Assembly (NCBI RefSeq): GCF_000786215.1
Contig: NZ_JROG01000009.1
Span: 124,001-188,000 of the forward strand
DNA from: Sphingomonas sp. 35-24ZXX
Lineage (GTDB): Bacteria; Pseudomonadota; Alphaproteobacteria; Sphingomonadales; Sphingomonadaceae
Reading direction: 5' to 3'
Length of the DNA: 64,000 nucleotides
Positions 9,132 to 16,043 of this stretch are shown piece after piece; within the stretch, counting starts at the first letter, position 1; every line of letters starts with the position of its first letter. A program made the position numbers and the translations under genes. Under the pieces are notes generated by a model. The model was not told the DNA's origin. It saw only the letters and a program-made list of their open reading frames with translations, and searched no databases.

Positions 9132-10247
9132 ATGCTTAGCCTTTCGAAACTCACCGTCGTGGGCGCGCTTGCCATCGCAAGCCTGTCTCTGGGTGGCTGC
9201 GACTTCGGACCCAAAAAGTCCGAACAGGGCGGCTTCCGCGGAACCAGCGTCGCCCAGATCACCGATCCGGACAATTATGTTGATCCCGGAAAGGCGCCTC
9301 CGCCGCCGTATGAGCTGCCTCCGCCCAGCGGACCCAAGGCCAGCGAAGTGTATCAGAACGTCAAGGTCCTCGGCCATGTCAGCCAGGAAGAGTTCGACTA
9401 CACCATGGCGGCGATCACCCAGTGGATCGTGCCGGCCGACGCGCCTGCCGAGGAAGCCGGGTGCAACTACTGCCACAATGCCGAAAATCTGGCCGACGAC
9501 AGCAAATATACCAAGGTTGTCGCGCGCCGGATGATCCAGATGACGCAGAACATCAACCAGAACTACTCCAGTCACGTGAAGCAGACCGGTGTGACCTGTT
9601 ATACCTGCCACCGTGGGGCTGCGGTTCCGAAATATGTCTGGACCGATCCCAAGCCGTCCGACGGGCGTCTGATGGGCAACAAGCGCGGCCAGAACACGCC
9701 GTCTTCCGCCACCGCCTATGCATCGCTGCCGCTCAGCACGTTCGGCATGTATCTCGGCAATGGTGCCAAGGCAGCGCGGGTGCAGTCGGAAACGATCCAC
9801 CCGACCACGGCCAACCTCAAGGGCACCAAGGCGGCAGAAGCCAACTATGCCATCATGATGCACCTGTCGCAGTCGCTGAACGTCAACTGCACCTATTGCC
9901 ACAACAGCCGTGCGTTCGCGCAATGGGGTCAGTCCAGCCCCAAGCGTGCGCTCGCCTGGTATGGTCTGCAGATGGTCAAGAACACCAACCAGGAATATAT
10001 CCATCCCCTGGCCAGCGTGTTCCCGGCCAATCGGCTTGGTCCGCAGGGTGATCCGTACAAGACCAATTGCGCCACCTGCCACCAGATGCAGCGCAAGCCT
10101 TTGGGCGGTGCCCAGATGGCCAAGGACTATCCGGCTCTCCGCACTGTCGGGCCGGCGATTGTCCCTGCGGTTCCGGGAGCAGCGCCTGCAACCGGACCGG
10201 CAGCCGCCGCAGCAGCGCCTGCTGCAGCGGCAGCCGCTGGGAACTAA
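9132..10247 (+). CDS. pufC: PufC, tetraheme cytochrome c of the reaction centre
   Basis: 371 residues. A periplasmic lipoprotein with four c-type hemes that re-reduces the photo-oxidised special pair. The signal peptide ends in a lipobox, SLGGC (Cys23). Heme-binding CXXCH motifs are at C111 (CNYCH), C156 (CYTCH), C253 (CTYCH) and C313 (CATCH), paired 2+2 as in the family. The last ~35 residues are an Ala/Pro-rich low-complexity tail. It starts 5 bp after pufM and is the last gene of the operon. Confidence 0.97.
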   Translation: MLSLSKLTVVGALAIASLSLGGCDFGPKKSEQGGFRGTSVAQITDPDNYVDPGKAPPPPYELPPPSGPKASEVYQNVKVLGHVSQEEFDYTMAAITQWIVPADAPAEEAGCNYCHNAENLADDSKYTKVVARRMIQMTQNINQNYSSHVKQTGVTCYTCHRGAAVPKYVWTDPKPSDGRLMGNKRGQNTPSSATAYASLPLSTFGMYLGNGAKAARVQSETIHPTTANLKGTKAAEANYAIMMHLSQSLNVNCTYCHNSRAFAQWGQSSPKRALAWYGLQMVKNTNQEYIHPLASVFPANRLGPQGDPYKTNCATCHQMQRKPLGGAQMAKDYPALRTVGPAIVPAVPGAAPATGPAAAAAAPAAAAAAGN

Positions 10248-10253
10248 CGAATG

Positions 10254-10401
10254 AAATCCTCCCCGAGCTAGTTTCGGGGAGGGGGACCATCCGCAGGATG
10301 GTGGAGGGGATGCGAGATGGCACGATCCAGCCGCTATCCCTCCACCCCGGCGCTTCGCGTCGCGGTCCCCCTCCCCCAGCAAGTTGGGGGAGGATTTTTT
10401 T
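10254..10401. repeat. Multi-branched palindromic repeat (REP/MITE-like)
   Basis: About 145 bp able to fold into a cruciform-like structure. Outer hairpins are CCTCCCCGA/TCGGGGAGG (10258-10266 with 10274-10282) and a closely similar pair at 10370-10378 with 10385-10393. A small hairpin ACCATCC/GGATGGT lies at 10286-10302. A long-range stem pairs GGTGGAGGG (from 10300) with CCCTCCACC (to 10346). The composition, runs of GGAGG and CCTCC around a short core, resembles interspersed repeats common in sphingomonad genomes. It lies directly after pufC. No target-site duplication could be confirmed. Confidence 0.75.
10370..10401 (+). terminator. Rho-independent terminator of the puf operon
   Basis: A 9-bp GC-rich stem (10370-10378 with 10385-10393) with a 6-nt loop is followed at once by seven T residues (10395-10401). 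It is the right arm of the palindromic repeat, so the mobile-type element appears to supply the transcription stop after pufC. Confidence 0.75.
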
Positions 10402-10416
10402 GGATTGGCCCTACCC

Positions 10417-11148
10417 ATGCACCTGTTTGAAGCCCTGGTTGTTCTCCACGTCATCGCCGGAGCAACCGGGCTGATCGCGTTCTGGGTGCCGATCGCCGCG
10501 CGCAAGGGTGGCCCTGCACATCGCAAATGGGGGCGGATCGGCACTTACGCCTTTATCGTCGCGGGTACGCTGGCGGTTCTGATGGCGCTGCTGTCGCTCT
10601 ACGGCCCGGAAAAGCGCCTGCCGATGATCACCGACCGGGTTCTGTTTGCCGGGCTGTTCGGCTGGATGATGCTGTATCTGGGCACGCTGACCATCGGCTT
10701 TGCGGTCTATGGCCTGGCCGTGGTCCGCCACCGCGCCAACCGCGCAGCGCTTCGCGGGCCGCTCTATCAGGCCATGTTCGCGGCGGTGATCGCGTCAGCC
10801 GCGTGGTGTGGGTATTTCGGCCTCAGCATCGGGCAGCCTTTGATGGCGGCGCTGGCCGTGGTCGGGCTGACCGCAGTCGCCACCCAGCAATATTATGTCT
10901 GGCGGCCCACCGCCCCGCCGCGCGCGCATGTGCCCGAACATTTCCGCGCGCTGCTCGGCATGGGCATTTCGGCCTATACCGCGTTCCTGTCTGTCGGGCT
11001 GATCCGGCTGGTGCCTGACCATGTCTTCAACCCCTTGATCTGGGCGATCCCCAGCGTCATCGGCGTCAGCCTGATCATCCGCTATACGCTTGCCAACCGC
11101 CCGCAGAAACGAGGTGCAGGTGGAGCGACAGCGCGGCGGGAGGCGTGA
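10417..11148 (+). CDS. Integral membrane protein, DUF2306-like
   Basis: 243 residues from ATG 10417; the open frame reaches back into the terminator, but that part has no credible start. Six or seven hydrophobic segments are visible, starting with LFEALVVLHVIAGATGLIAFW. A KGGPAHRKWGRI loop with conserved-looking His/Arg follows, of the kind seen in DUF2306-type predicted membrane proteins. The Arg/Ala-rich C-terminus is cytoplasmic-like. Function unknown. Position after the puf operon does not by itself link it to photosynthesis, because a terminator separates them. The family assignment is from memory of motif style and is tentative. Confidence 0.55.
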   Translation: MHLFEALVVLHVIAGATGLIAFWVPIAARKGGPAHRKWGRIGTYAFIVAGTLAVLMALLSLYGPEKRLPMITDRVLFAGLFGWMMLYLGTLTIGFAVYGLAVVRHRANRAALRGPLYQAMFAAVIASAAWCGYFGLSIGQPLMAALAVVGLTAVATQQYYVWRPTAPPRAHVPEHFRALLGMGISAYTAFLSVGLIRLVPDHVFNPLIWAIPSVIGVSLIIRYTLANRPQKRGAGGATARREA

Positions 11149-11177
11149 ATGAAGGACTGGCGTGAATGAAGGACTGG
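11144..11177. repeat. Tandem 17-bp duplication at a start codon
   Basis: Two identical 17-bp units (11144-11160 and 11161-11177, each CGTGAATGAAGGACTGG) are adjacent. Each carries an ATG. The first opens a 6-codon frame that ends at the TGA of the second unit; the second opens the 39-codon gene. Confidence 0.9.
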
Positions 11178-11285
11178 ATCATCAACAACCTGGGCATCAT
11201 CGAGATGCTGATGTCGGGCGTGGTCGTGCTGGGTTTCTGCGCCTGGCAATACTGGAGCGTGAGCAGGCCCAGCGACGGCGAGTGA
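11166..11285 (+). CDS. 39-residue single-span membrane peptide
   Basis: A short frame beginning MKDWIINNLGIIEMLMSG, followed by a hydrophobic stretch VVVLGFCAW and a polar tail QYWSVSRPSDGE. It follows the DUF2306-like gene by 17 bp, and that spacer is the duplicated unit. Before the duplication, the start would have overlapped the upstream stop (TGA-ATG spacing 0), a coupled arrangement. That conserved layout and the clean transmembrane segment argue for a real gene. Function unknown; it may act with the upstream membrane protein. Too short for homology-free certainty. Confidence 0.6.
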   Translation: MKDWIINNLGIIEMLMSGVVVLGFCAWQYWSVSRPSDGE

Positions 11286-11288
11286 TCA

Positions 11289-11308
11289 CCCTGCCGACAC
11301 GGTCAGGG
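11289..11308. terminator. Hairpin between convergent genes
   Basis: CCCTGCCG at 11289-11296 pairs with CGG-T-CAGGG at 11300-11308 (one bulged T) in the 31-bp gap between the 39-residue gene and the convergent LysE gene. No T-run; it could act in either direction. Weak evidence. Confidence 0.35.
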
Positions 11309-11316
11309 GGCCATGG

Positions 11317-11937
11317 TCAGCGGCGCAGGGCTGCCATCGCGATCCCTGCGGACATCACCGCACCGCCGCCTGCCCGCTGCGACCATTTGCGCACCGCCGG
11401 ACGGCGGATCAGGCCCGACGCCCGCGAGGCGGTCAGCGCATATAGCGTGTCGGTGGCGGCTGCCACCAGCGTGAAGGTCGCCACCAGAACCGCCGCCTGC
11501 AGCAGATACGGCGCGTCTGCGCGGATGAACTGCGAGGCAAAGGCCATGAAGAACAGGATGGTCTTGGGGTGCAGGGTGCCCACCGCCACGTTGGTGAGAA
11601 AGGCGGCCCTGGCGCTGATCGCCTTGGCGGCCGCGCCGTCACCGCTGCGATCGGTGCTGCGGATGATCGCCATCAGGCCGATGGTGATCAGATAGAGCGC
11701 GCCTGCCCATTTGAGGATGGTGAATGCGATCGCCGAGGTGGCGAGCACCGCTCCGGCCCCGGCCAGCGACAGGGTGATGGCCAGCGCATTGCCGACGGCC
11801 ATGCCCGCGACCGATGCGAGCGCGGTGCGCCTGCCGGAGCTGAACGCAAAGCCGATGATGCTCGCGACGCCCGGTCCCGGGATGATCGCCATCACCAGCG
11901 AGGCGGCAACGAACATCAGCCACAGGTTCAGTTCCAT
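11317..11937 (-). CDS. LysE/RhtB family amino-acid exporter
   Basis: 206 residues from ATG 11937 (the frame continues upstream without a better start). About six hydrophobic helices. The N-terminus LWLMFVAASLVMAIIPGPGV carries the LysE-family IPGPG signature, and NVAVGTLHPKTILFFMAF corresponds to the conserved N-P-K segment before the mid helices. Members export amino acids or related metabolites such as homoserine lactones or threonine using the proton gradient. The substrate cannot be told from sequence. It lies 28 bp downstream of the HNH gene and may share its transcript. Confidence 0.88.
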   Translation of the reverse strand: MELNLWLMFVAASLVMAIIPGPGVASIIGFAFSSGRRTALASVAGMAVGNALAITLSLAGAGAVLATSAIAFTILKWAGALYLITIGLMAIIRSTDRSGDGAAAKAISARAAFLTNVAVGTLHPKTILFFMAFASQFIRADAPYLLQAAVLVATFTLVAAATDTLYALTASRASGLIRRPAVRKWSQRAGGGAVMSAGIAMAALRR

Positions 11938-11965
11938 GCCCGTCCTCCTGAAGGCTGGCTTGTCA

Positions 11966-12292
11966 TCACCGCTCCTTCTTCTTCGTCGGGGCGTTGAAAT
12001 CCGCAGGCTTGCCCGCAATCCAGGTCAGGAACTTGGCGATCTCCGGATGCTCGCGCAGTATCTCGACGTTCTCGCCTATCCGGCCGAGCTCGGCATTGGT
12101 GAAATGCGCGTGAATGGTGCGGTGGCAGATCGGGTGGACGGCGACGCGCGCCTTGCCGCCCTTGGCCTTGGGCACCGGATGATGCCATTCGATCAGCTCG
12201 CCCAGATCGCGCCCGCACAGCCAGCATGGCTCGGGTGGCGGAGCGGCGGCTTCGTCGTCCTCATCGTCTTCCCAGGCGCGGCGCTTTGCCAT
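11966..12292 (-). CDS. Small HNH-type nuclease-domain protein
   Basis: 108 residues. A CWLCGRDLG zinc-knuckle Cys pair is followed by EWHHPVPKAKGG and a CHRTIHAHF motif, together an HNH/beta-beta-alpha-metal nuclease fold with His-His-His and paired cysteines. The N-terminus is acidic (WEDDEDDE). Such small HNH proteins are common in alphaproteobacterial chromosomes. Whether they cut DNA is unknown. It ends 28 bp before the LysE start and begins 10 bp after the M20 hydrolase stop, so the three may form one transcript. Confidence 0.8.
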   Translation of the reverse strand: MAKRRAWEDDEDDEAAAPPPEPCWLCGRDLGELIEWHHPVPKAKGGKARVAVHPICHRTIHAHFTNAELGRIGENVEILREHPEIAKFLTWIAGKPADFNAPTKKKER

Positions 12293-12302
12293 CAGCGGGC
12301 GA

Positions 12303-13658
12303 TCAATCTGCTGTCGGGCCGTTGCCGGGCCCCATCAGATCGAGCACGGCCGCCACCATCGCCTCGGTCGCCAGCGTGATGGTCTCGCGCGGGGCGACCT
12401 TGAAGAAGGGCGAATGGTGCGCGGAGACCGGACCCTTGCCCGCCCTGGCGGCATCGATATCCGCCTGCGGGGTACCGCCGACGTTGAAATACAGGCCCGG
12501 CACATCTGTGTTGGGCGCAACGAAATAGGCGAAGTCCTCTGCGCCCATGCCGGTCTGCGGCTCATTGGTGAGCAGTGCGTCCGCGCCGAAGCGCCTGGCG
12601 AAGGTCTTGGTGATCCGTTCGGTCAGCGGCTTGTCGTTGACCGTCACCGGGGTGGATTCGAAGCCGACCTTGACCTGCGGCAGCTTGTCTTCGGGCAGGC
12701 CGTTCATCCGCCCGACATTCTCGGCGATCCGCTTGATCCCGTCGAGCAGTGTCTTGCGCACCGCATTGTCGTTCGACCGCACGGTGATCTGCAGCTCGGC
12801 CTTGTCCGAGATGATGTTGTGCTTGAAGCCCGAATGGAACGAGCCGACGGTGACCACGCCGGCTTCCAGCGGCGAGATTTCGCGCGAGATCAGGGTCTGC
12901 AGCGCGACGACGATCTCCGCGCCGATCAGGATCGGGTCCTTGCCCATGTGCGGATACGCCCCGTGGGTGCCGACGCCGAACACGGTGATGTCGACCGAAT
13001 CCGACGACGAAGCGGTCAGCCCCGGCTGGATCTCGATCTTGCCGGTGGGCGTGCCGGCCGAAACGTGGAAGGCGAGCGCGTAATCGGGCTTGGGGAAGCG
13101 GGTATAGAGACCATCCTCCATCATCTTGGCCGCGCCGCCGATGCGCTCTTCGGCCGGTTGCACGACGAACACGATCGTGCCCTTCCACTGGTCCTTCATC
13201 GCTGCCAGCCGCCGCGCGGTGCCGACCATCGAGGTGATATGGGTGTCGTGCCCGCAGGCGTGCATCACCGGCTTTTCGGTGCCGTCGATATCGACCTGGC
13301 GCGCCTTGGAGGCATAAGCCAGACCACTGTCCTCGGCGAGCGGCAGGCCATCCATGTCGGCGCGCACCATGATCACCGGGCCATCGCCGTTCTTCATGAT
13401 GCCGACGACGCCGGTCACCCCGACGCCTTCGGTCACCACAGCCCCTGCCGCGCGCAATTCGGCCGCCATGATCTTTGCGGTGCGCGTTTCCTTGAACGAC
13501 AGTTCGGGATTGGCGTGGAAATCGAGGAACAGCTTTTCCAGCTTGGCGTCGTAATCGCTGGCCACCGCCTTGCCGAGCGCATCCTGCGCCTGCGCAGGCG
13601 CGCCCAGCGCGAGTGCCATGGCACTGCCGATCAAGCCCCAAGCCGTTGCCCTGTTCAT
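12303..13658 (-). CDS. Secreted M20D amidohydrolase (metallopeptidase family)
   Basis: 451 residues. The start at 13658 gives a signal peptide (MNRATAWG to PAQAQ, cut near residue 24). Metal-binding and catalytic motifs of the M20D/amidohydrolase family are clear: RADMDGLPL, VMHACGHDTH, QPAEERIGGA with the catalytic Glu, and the C-terminal GAEDFAYF. A lid/dimerisation domain sits between (about residues 215-330). The family hydrolyses N-acyl amino acids or peptides such as hippurate or IAA conjugates. Export suggests scavenging in the periplasm. The substrate cannot be predicted. Confidence 0.9.
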   Translation of the reverse strand: MNRATAWGLIGSAMALALGAPAQAQDALGKAVASDYDAKLEKLFLDFHANPELSFKETRTAKIMAAELRAAGAVVTEGVGVTGVVGIMKNGDGPVIMVRADMDGLPLAEDSGLAYASKARQVDIDGTEKPVMHACGHDTHITSMVGTARRLAAMKDQWKGTIVFVVQPAEERIGGAAKMMEDGLYTRFPKPDYALAFHVSAGTPTGKIEIQPGLTASSSDSVDITVFGVGTHGAYPHMGKDPILIGAEIVVALQTLISREISPLEAGVVTVGSFHSGFKHNIISDKAELQITVRSNDNAVRKTLLDGIKRIAENVGRMNGLPEDKLPQVKVGFESTPVTVNDKPLTERITKTFARRFGADALLTNEPQTGMGAEDFAYFVAPNTDVPGLYFNVGGTPQADIDAARAGKGPVSAHHSPFFKVAPRETITLATEAMVAAVLDLMGPGNGPTAD

Positions 13659-13690
13659 CGATTTCCCCTTTGCGCCGCGCGGCTGCGGTA

Positions 13691-14086
13691 TCAGTCCGCC
13701 GGTCCTACCTTGAACGCGCAAAGCTTGTTGCCGTCAAGGTCGCGGAAATAGGCACCGTAAAATGCCTGGTCGCCTTCGGGGCCGCGCAGGCCCGGTTCGC
13801 CTTCGCAGGTGCCGCCCAGTTCCAGCGCCTTGGCATGCAGCATGTCGACCTTGGACCGCGTATCCATGGCCAGCGCGATCATCATGCCGTTGCCGGCGGT
13901 CGCCGCTTCACCATTATAGGGCCGGGTCACCGCAATGCCGGGGACGCCCCATTGCGTTCCGAACAGGGTGAAGCCGTTTTCTTCCATCCGCATCAGTTCG
14001 CTGCCGCCCAGCGCGCCGACCAGCGCGGCATAAAAGGCGCGCGCCTTGTCCAGATGGTTGGTGCCTACCGTCACATAGCCGATCAT
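13691..14086 (-). CDS. VOC-superfamily (glyoxalase-fold) protein
   Basis: 131 residues from ATG 14086, preceded by AGGAG. It opens MIGYVTVGTNHLDKARAFY, the typical beta-alpha start of vicinal-oxygen-chelate proteins. It closes with YGAYFRDLDGNKLCAF, where the DxxGN segment near a metal-ligand position is usual for the family. A single VOC module is present, so it probably dimerises. Activity unknown (glyoxalase, isomerase or antibiotic-binding type). It ends 32 bp before the M20 start. Confidence 0.88.
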   Translation of the reverse strand: MIGYVTVGTNHLDKARAFYAALVGALGGSELMRMEENGFTLFGTQWGVPGIAVTRPYNGEAATAGNGMMIALAMDTRSKVDMLHAKALELGGTCEGEPGLRGPEGDQAFYGAYFRDLDGNKLCAFKVGPAD

Positions 14087-14138
14087 GTCGTTTCTCCTGT
14101 CCGCTCGCCCGCTGATTCGGGTTGCTGAATGCAACCTA

Positions 14139-15245
14139 TCAAGGACATGCGTCAAGACAATGACCTATGGGGTCATCTTCGGCATGTCCGGTGCTGATCC
14201 GCACCACGCCTTCGCCGCTCGCGCGGTTGACCCACAGCCCGGCGCGCAGGCCATAGGCCTCGCCGGGATGGCCGATCCATACCTGGCCATCGGGTTTTTC
14301 GATGCGCTGGACGCCCAGGCCAAAGGCGGTGAAATAGCCGTGATCGTCATCGCCATTGCTGCCATCGAACCGCCATTGCGCGCGGATCAGTTCGGCAAAG
14401 GATTCTGGCGTCAGCAGCCCGTCGCCGCCGCTCAGCAGCATCTGTCCCAGCCGCGCGAGGCCGCCTGCCGAGATGCGCAAGCCGCCCTGCGGCGAGAAGG
14501 CCGAACCGTTCTGGCCGGGCAGATAGGCTTCCAGGTCGCACGCCCCGTTGCTGGCGGCGACATAGGCGCACTGGTCGGGCATGCCGATCCAGTCGTCGCG
14601 CGCGACGCTGCCATCGGGATTGTAGAGCGTGATTGCGTCTTTTGCCGCGCCCGTCCTGCAGCCCGACCAGTTGTAGCACGCGGGGATATCGAGAGGCTCG
14701 AACAACTCTTCGGTCATGATCCGGTCGAAACGGCGTCCGGTCGCCGCCTCCATCACCGCGGCAATCACCGGGTAATTGACATTGGCATAGCGAAAATAGG
14801 CGCCGGGGGCGTGGCCGGCGTCCCAGGCTTCGGGCTTGGCCAGCAGATCGGCGAGTTTCGCATCGAGCGGGATGAAATAGCCCGCATCATCCTTCAGCCC
14901 CGACTGGTGCGACAGCAACAGCCGCAATGTGATCTTCTGCGCCGGAAACTGGGGGTGCACCAGCCGCCAGCCAAGGTAGAGGGACACATCGCGGTCGAGA
15001 TCGAGCGCCTGCTTGTCGACCAGCCGCATGACAGCAACGCCGACCGCAAGCTTGGAGATCGAGGCGATCCGCACCGGATCGTCGAGCGTCGCCTCGCGCA
15101 TCGATGGGCGGTGCGCGAGACCCGAGACCTTGGCCCGGCCCAGCTGATCGGCGGCGAACTTGAGCTCGATCGCGACATTGTCATCGGCTTGCGCGTGGAC
15201 AGGGGTGACGAATGCCGCCATCGCCAAAGCCACCTGCATCGTCAT
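14139..15245 (-). CDS. Beta-lactamase-fold serine hydrolase
   Basis: 368 residues if started at ATG 15245. Class C beta-lactamase/esterase motifs are seen: SISK (nucleophile Ser and Lys), YANVN (Y-x-N type) and HPGEAYG (replacing KTG). These fit the broad beta-lactamase-related serine hydrolases rather than a true antibiotic resistance enzyme. A signal-like stretch MTMQVALAMAAFVTPVHA lacks a basic residue. The frame runs on upstream to 15359 through a palindromic repeat (15240-15325), which encodes PRTRGPRFLEQLWRK. The native 5' end was therefore probably altered by that repeat, and the real start is uncertain. Confidence 0.8.
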   Translation of the reverse strand: MTMQVALAMAAFVTPVHAQADDNVAIELKFAADQLGRAKVSGLAHRPSMREATLDDPVRIASISKLAVGVAVMRLVDKQALDLDRDVSLYLGWRLVHPQFPAQKITLRLLLSHQSGLKDDAGYFIPLDAKLADLLAKPEAWDAGHAPGAYFRYANVNYPVIAAVMEAATGRRFDRIMTEELFEPLDIPACYNWSGCRTGAAKDAITLYNPDGSVARDDWIGMPDQCAYVAASNGACDLEAYLPGQNGSAFSPQGGLRISAGGLARLGQMLLSGGDGLLTPESFAELIRAQWRFDGSNGDDDHGYFTAFGLGVQRIEKPDGQVWIGHPGEAYGLRAGLWVNRASGEGVVRISTGHAEDDPIGHCLDACP

Positions 15246-15325
15246 TCCCGCGAAGGCGGGAAGCCCGCGCTTGCGCCAGAGCTGCTCCAAGAACCGGGGC
15301 CCCCGCGTGCGCGGGGGTGACGAGA
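15240..15325. repeat. Interspersed palindromic repeat at a gene 5' end
   Basis: Two hairpin modules, TTCCCGC-GAAG-GCGGGAA (15246-15262 region) and CCCCCGCG-TG-CGCGGGGG (15299-15317 region), flank a core reading GCTGCTCCAAGAACC. The ends read GTCAT and GTGACGA. This arrangement is a familiar dispersed repeat of sphingomonads and other alphaproteobacteria. It lies inside the open frame of the serine hydrolase and supplies or abuts its apparent start codon. Confidence 0.8.
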
Positions 15326-15346
15326 CAGGCATCATGGGATCGGCAA

Positions 15347-15910
15347 TCAGCCCTTGCACTCGCCAATGCGCTTGGCGCTGTTCTTTGCCTTGATCGTCAT
15401 CGATCCGGTCTGCGGCGATTGCATTACCATGTCCATCTGCATGTCATAGGTGGACGAGGTGAAGGTGCCGGCCAGCTTGATATTGCCTTCCTGGCCCGCT
15501 TCCTTGCCCTTGCACTGGATGTCGGCGTCGATCTTGCCGCCCGAGAGATTGAACTTCTTGTAGGTGCACTCGTCGTTTTCCGCGCCAGCCAGGAAGTCTG
15601 CGCCCGGCTTCTTCGCCTGTTCCTCGGTCAGGCAGTTCTTGGTGGTCTGCACCTGGCCGACCATCTGCTTGACGATTGCGCCGGTCATGCCCTTGGCTTC
15701 GGGAGGCAGCTTGCTTTCGTCGAACTTCACGTCGACGATCTCGACCTTGTTTTCCCATTCGCCGGCACTGAACTTGATCGACTCGGCCTCGGCAGCAACC
15801 TCTTCCTTGCTGATCTTGCCATCGCCATCCTTGTCCGCACCGCCATCGCTGCACGCGGCCAGCGCCAGCAGGGGGAGGGCGAGGATCGACACAGTCTGCA
15901 ACATCTTCAT
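15347..15910 (-). CDS. DUF3617-type lipoprotein
   Basis: 187 residues. The signal peptide ends in the lipobox LALAAC (Cys20). A short calcium-binding-like stretch DKDGDGKISKEE follows. Then comes a domain with the WENKVEI start, a CLTEEQ segment, an ECTYKKF segment and a final GECKG, the four-cysteine pattern of DUF3617 proteins common in sphingomonads. Role unknown; probably an envelope protein facing the periplasm. The stop is 21 bp before the repeat that begins the serine hydrolase. Confidence 0.82.
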   Translation of the reverse strand: MKMLQTVSILALPLLALAACSDGGADKDGDGKISKEEVAAEAESIKFSAGEWENKVEIVDVKFDESKLPPEAKGMTGAIVKQMVGQVQTTKNCLTEEQAKKPGADFLAGAENDECTYKKFNLSGGKIDADIQCKGKEAGQEGNIKLAGTFTSSTYDMQMDMVMQSPQTGSMTIKAKNSAKRIGECKG

Positions 15911-16043
15911 CGTGATTCTCCAATCTGATCAGGGATGCGCGACCGCATTGTCCTTGAGCGCGCGACCGTAAAGACGCCCCCGGTCGAATGCAATCATGTC
16001 ACCGCCCTTGCGCCCGCGCTCCTGCCTCCGCATATCCTGCGGC

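Noticed and set aside
15911-16043. SOS (LexA) box before uvrB
   Set aside because: No GTTC-N7-GTTC or GAAC-N7-GTTC pattern was found.
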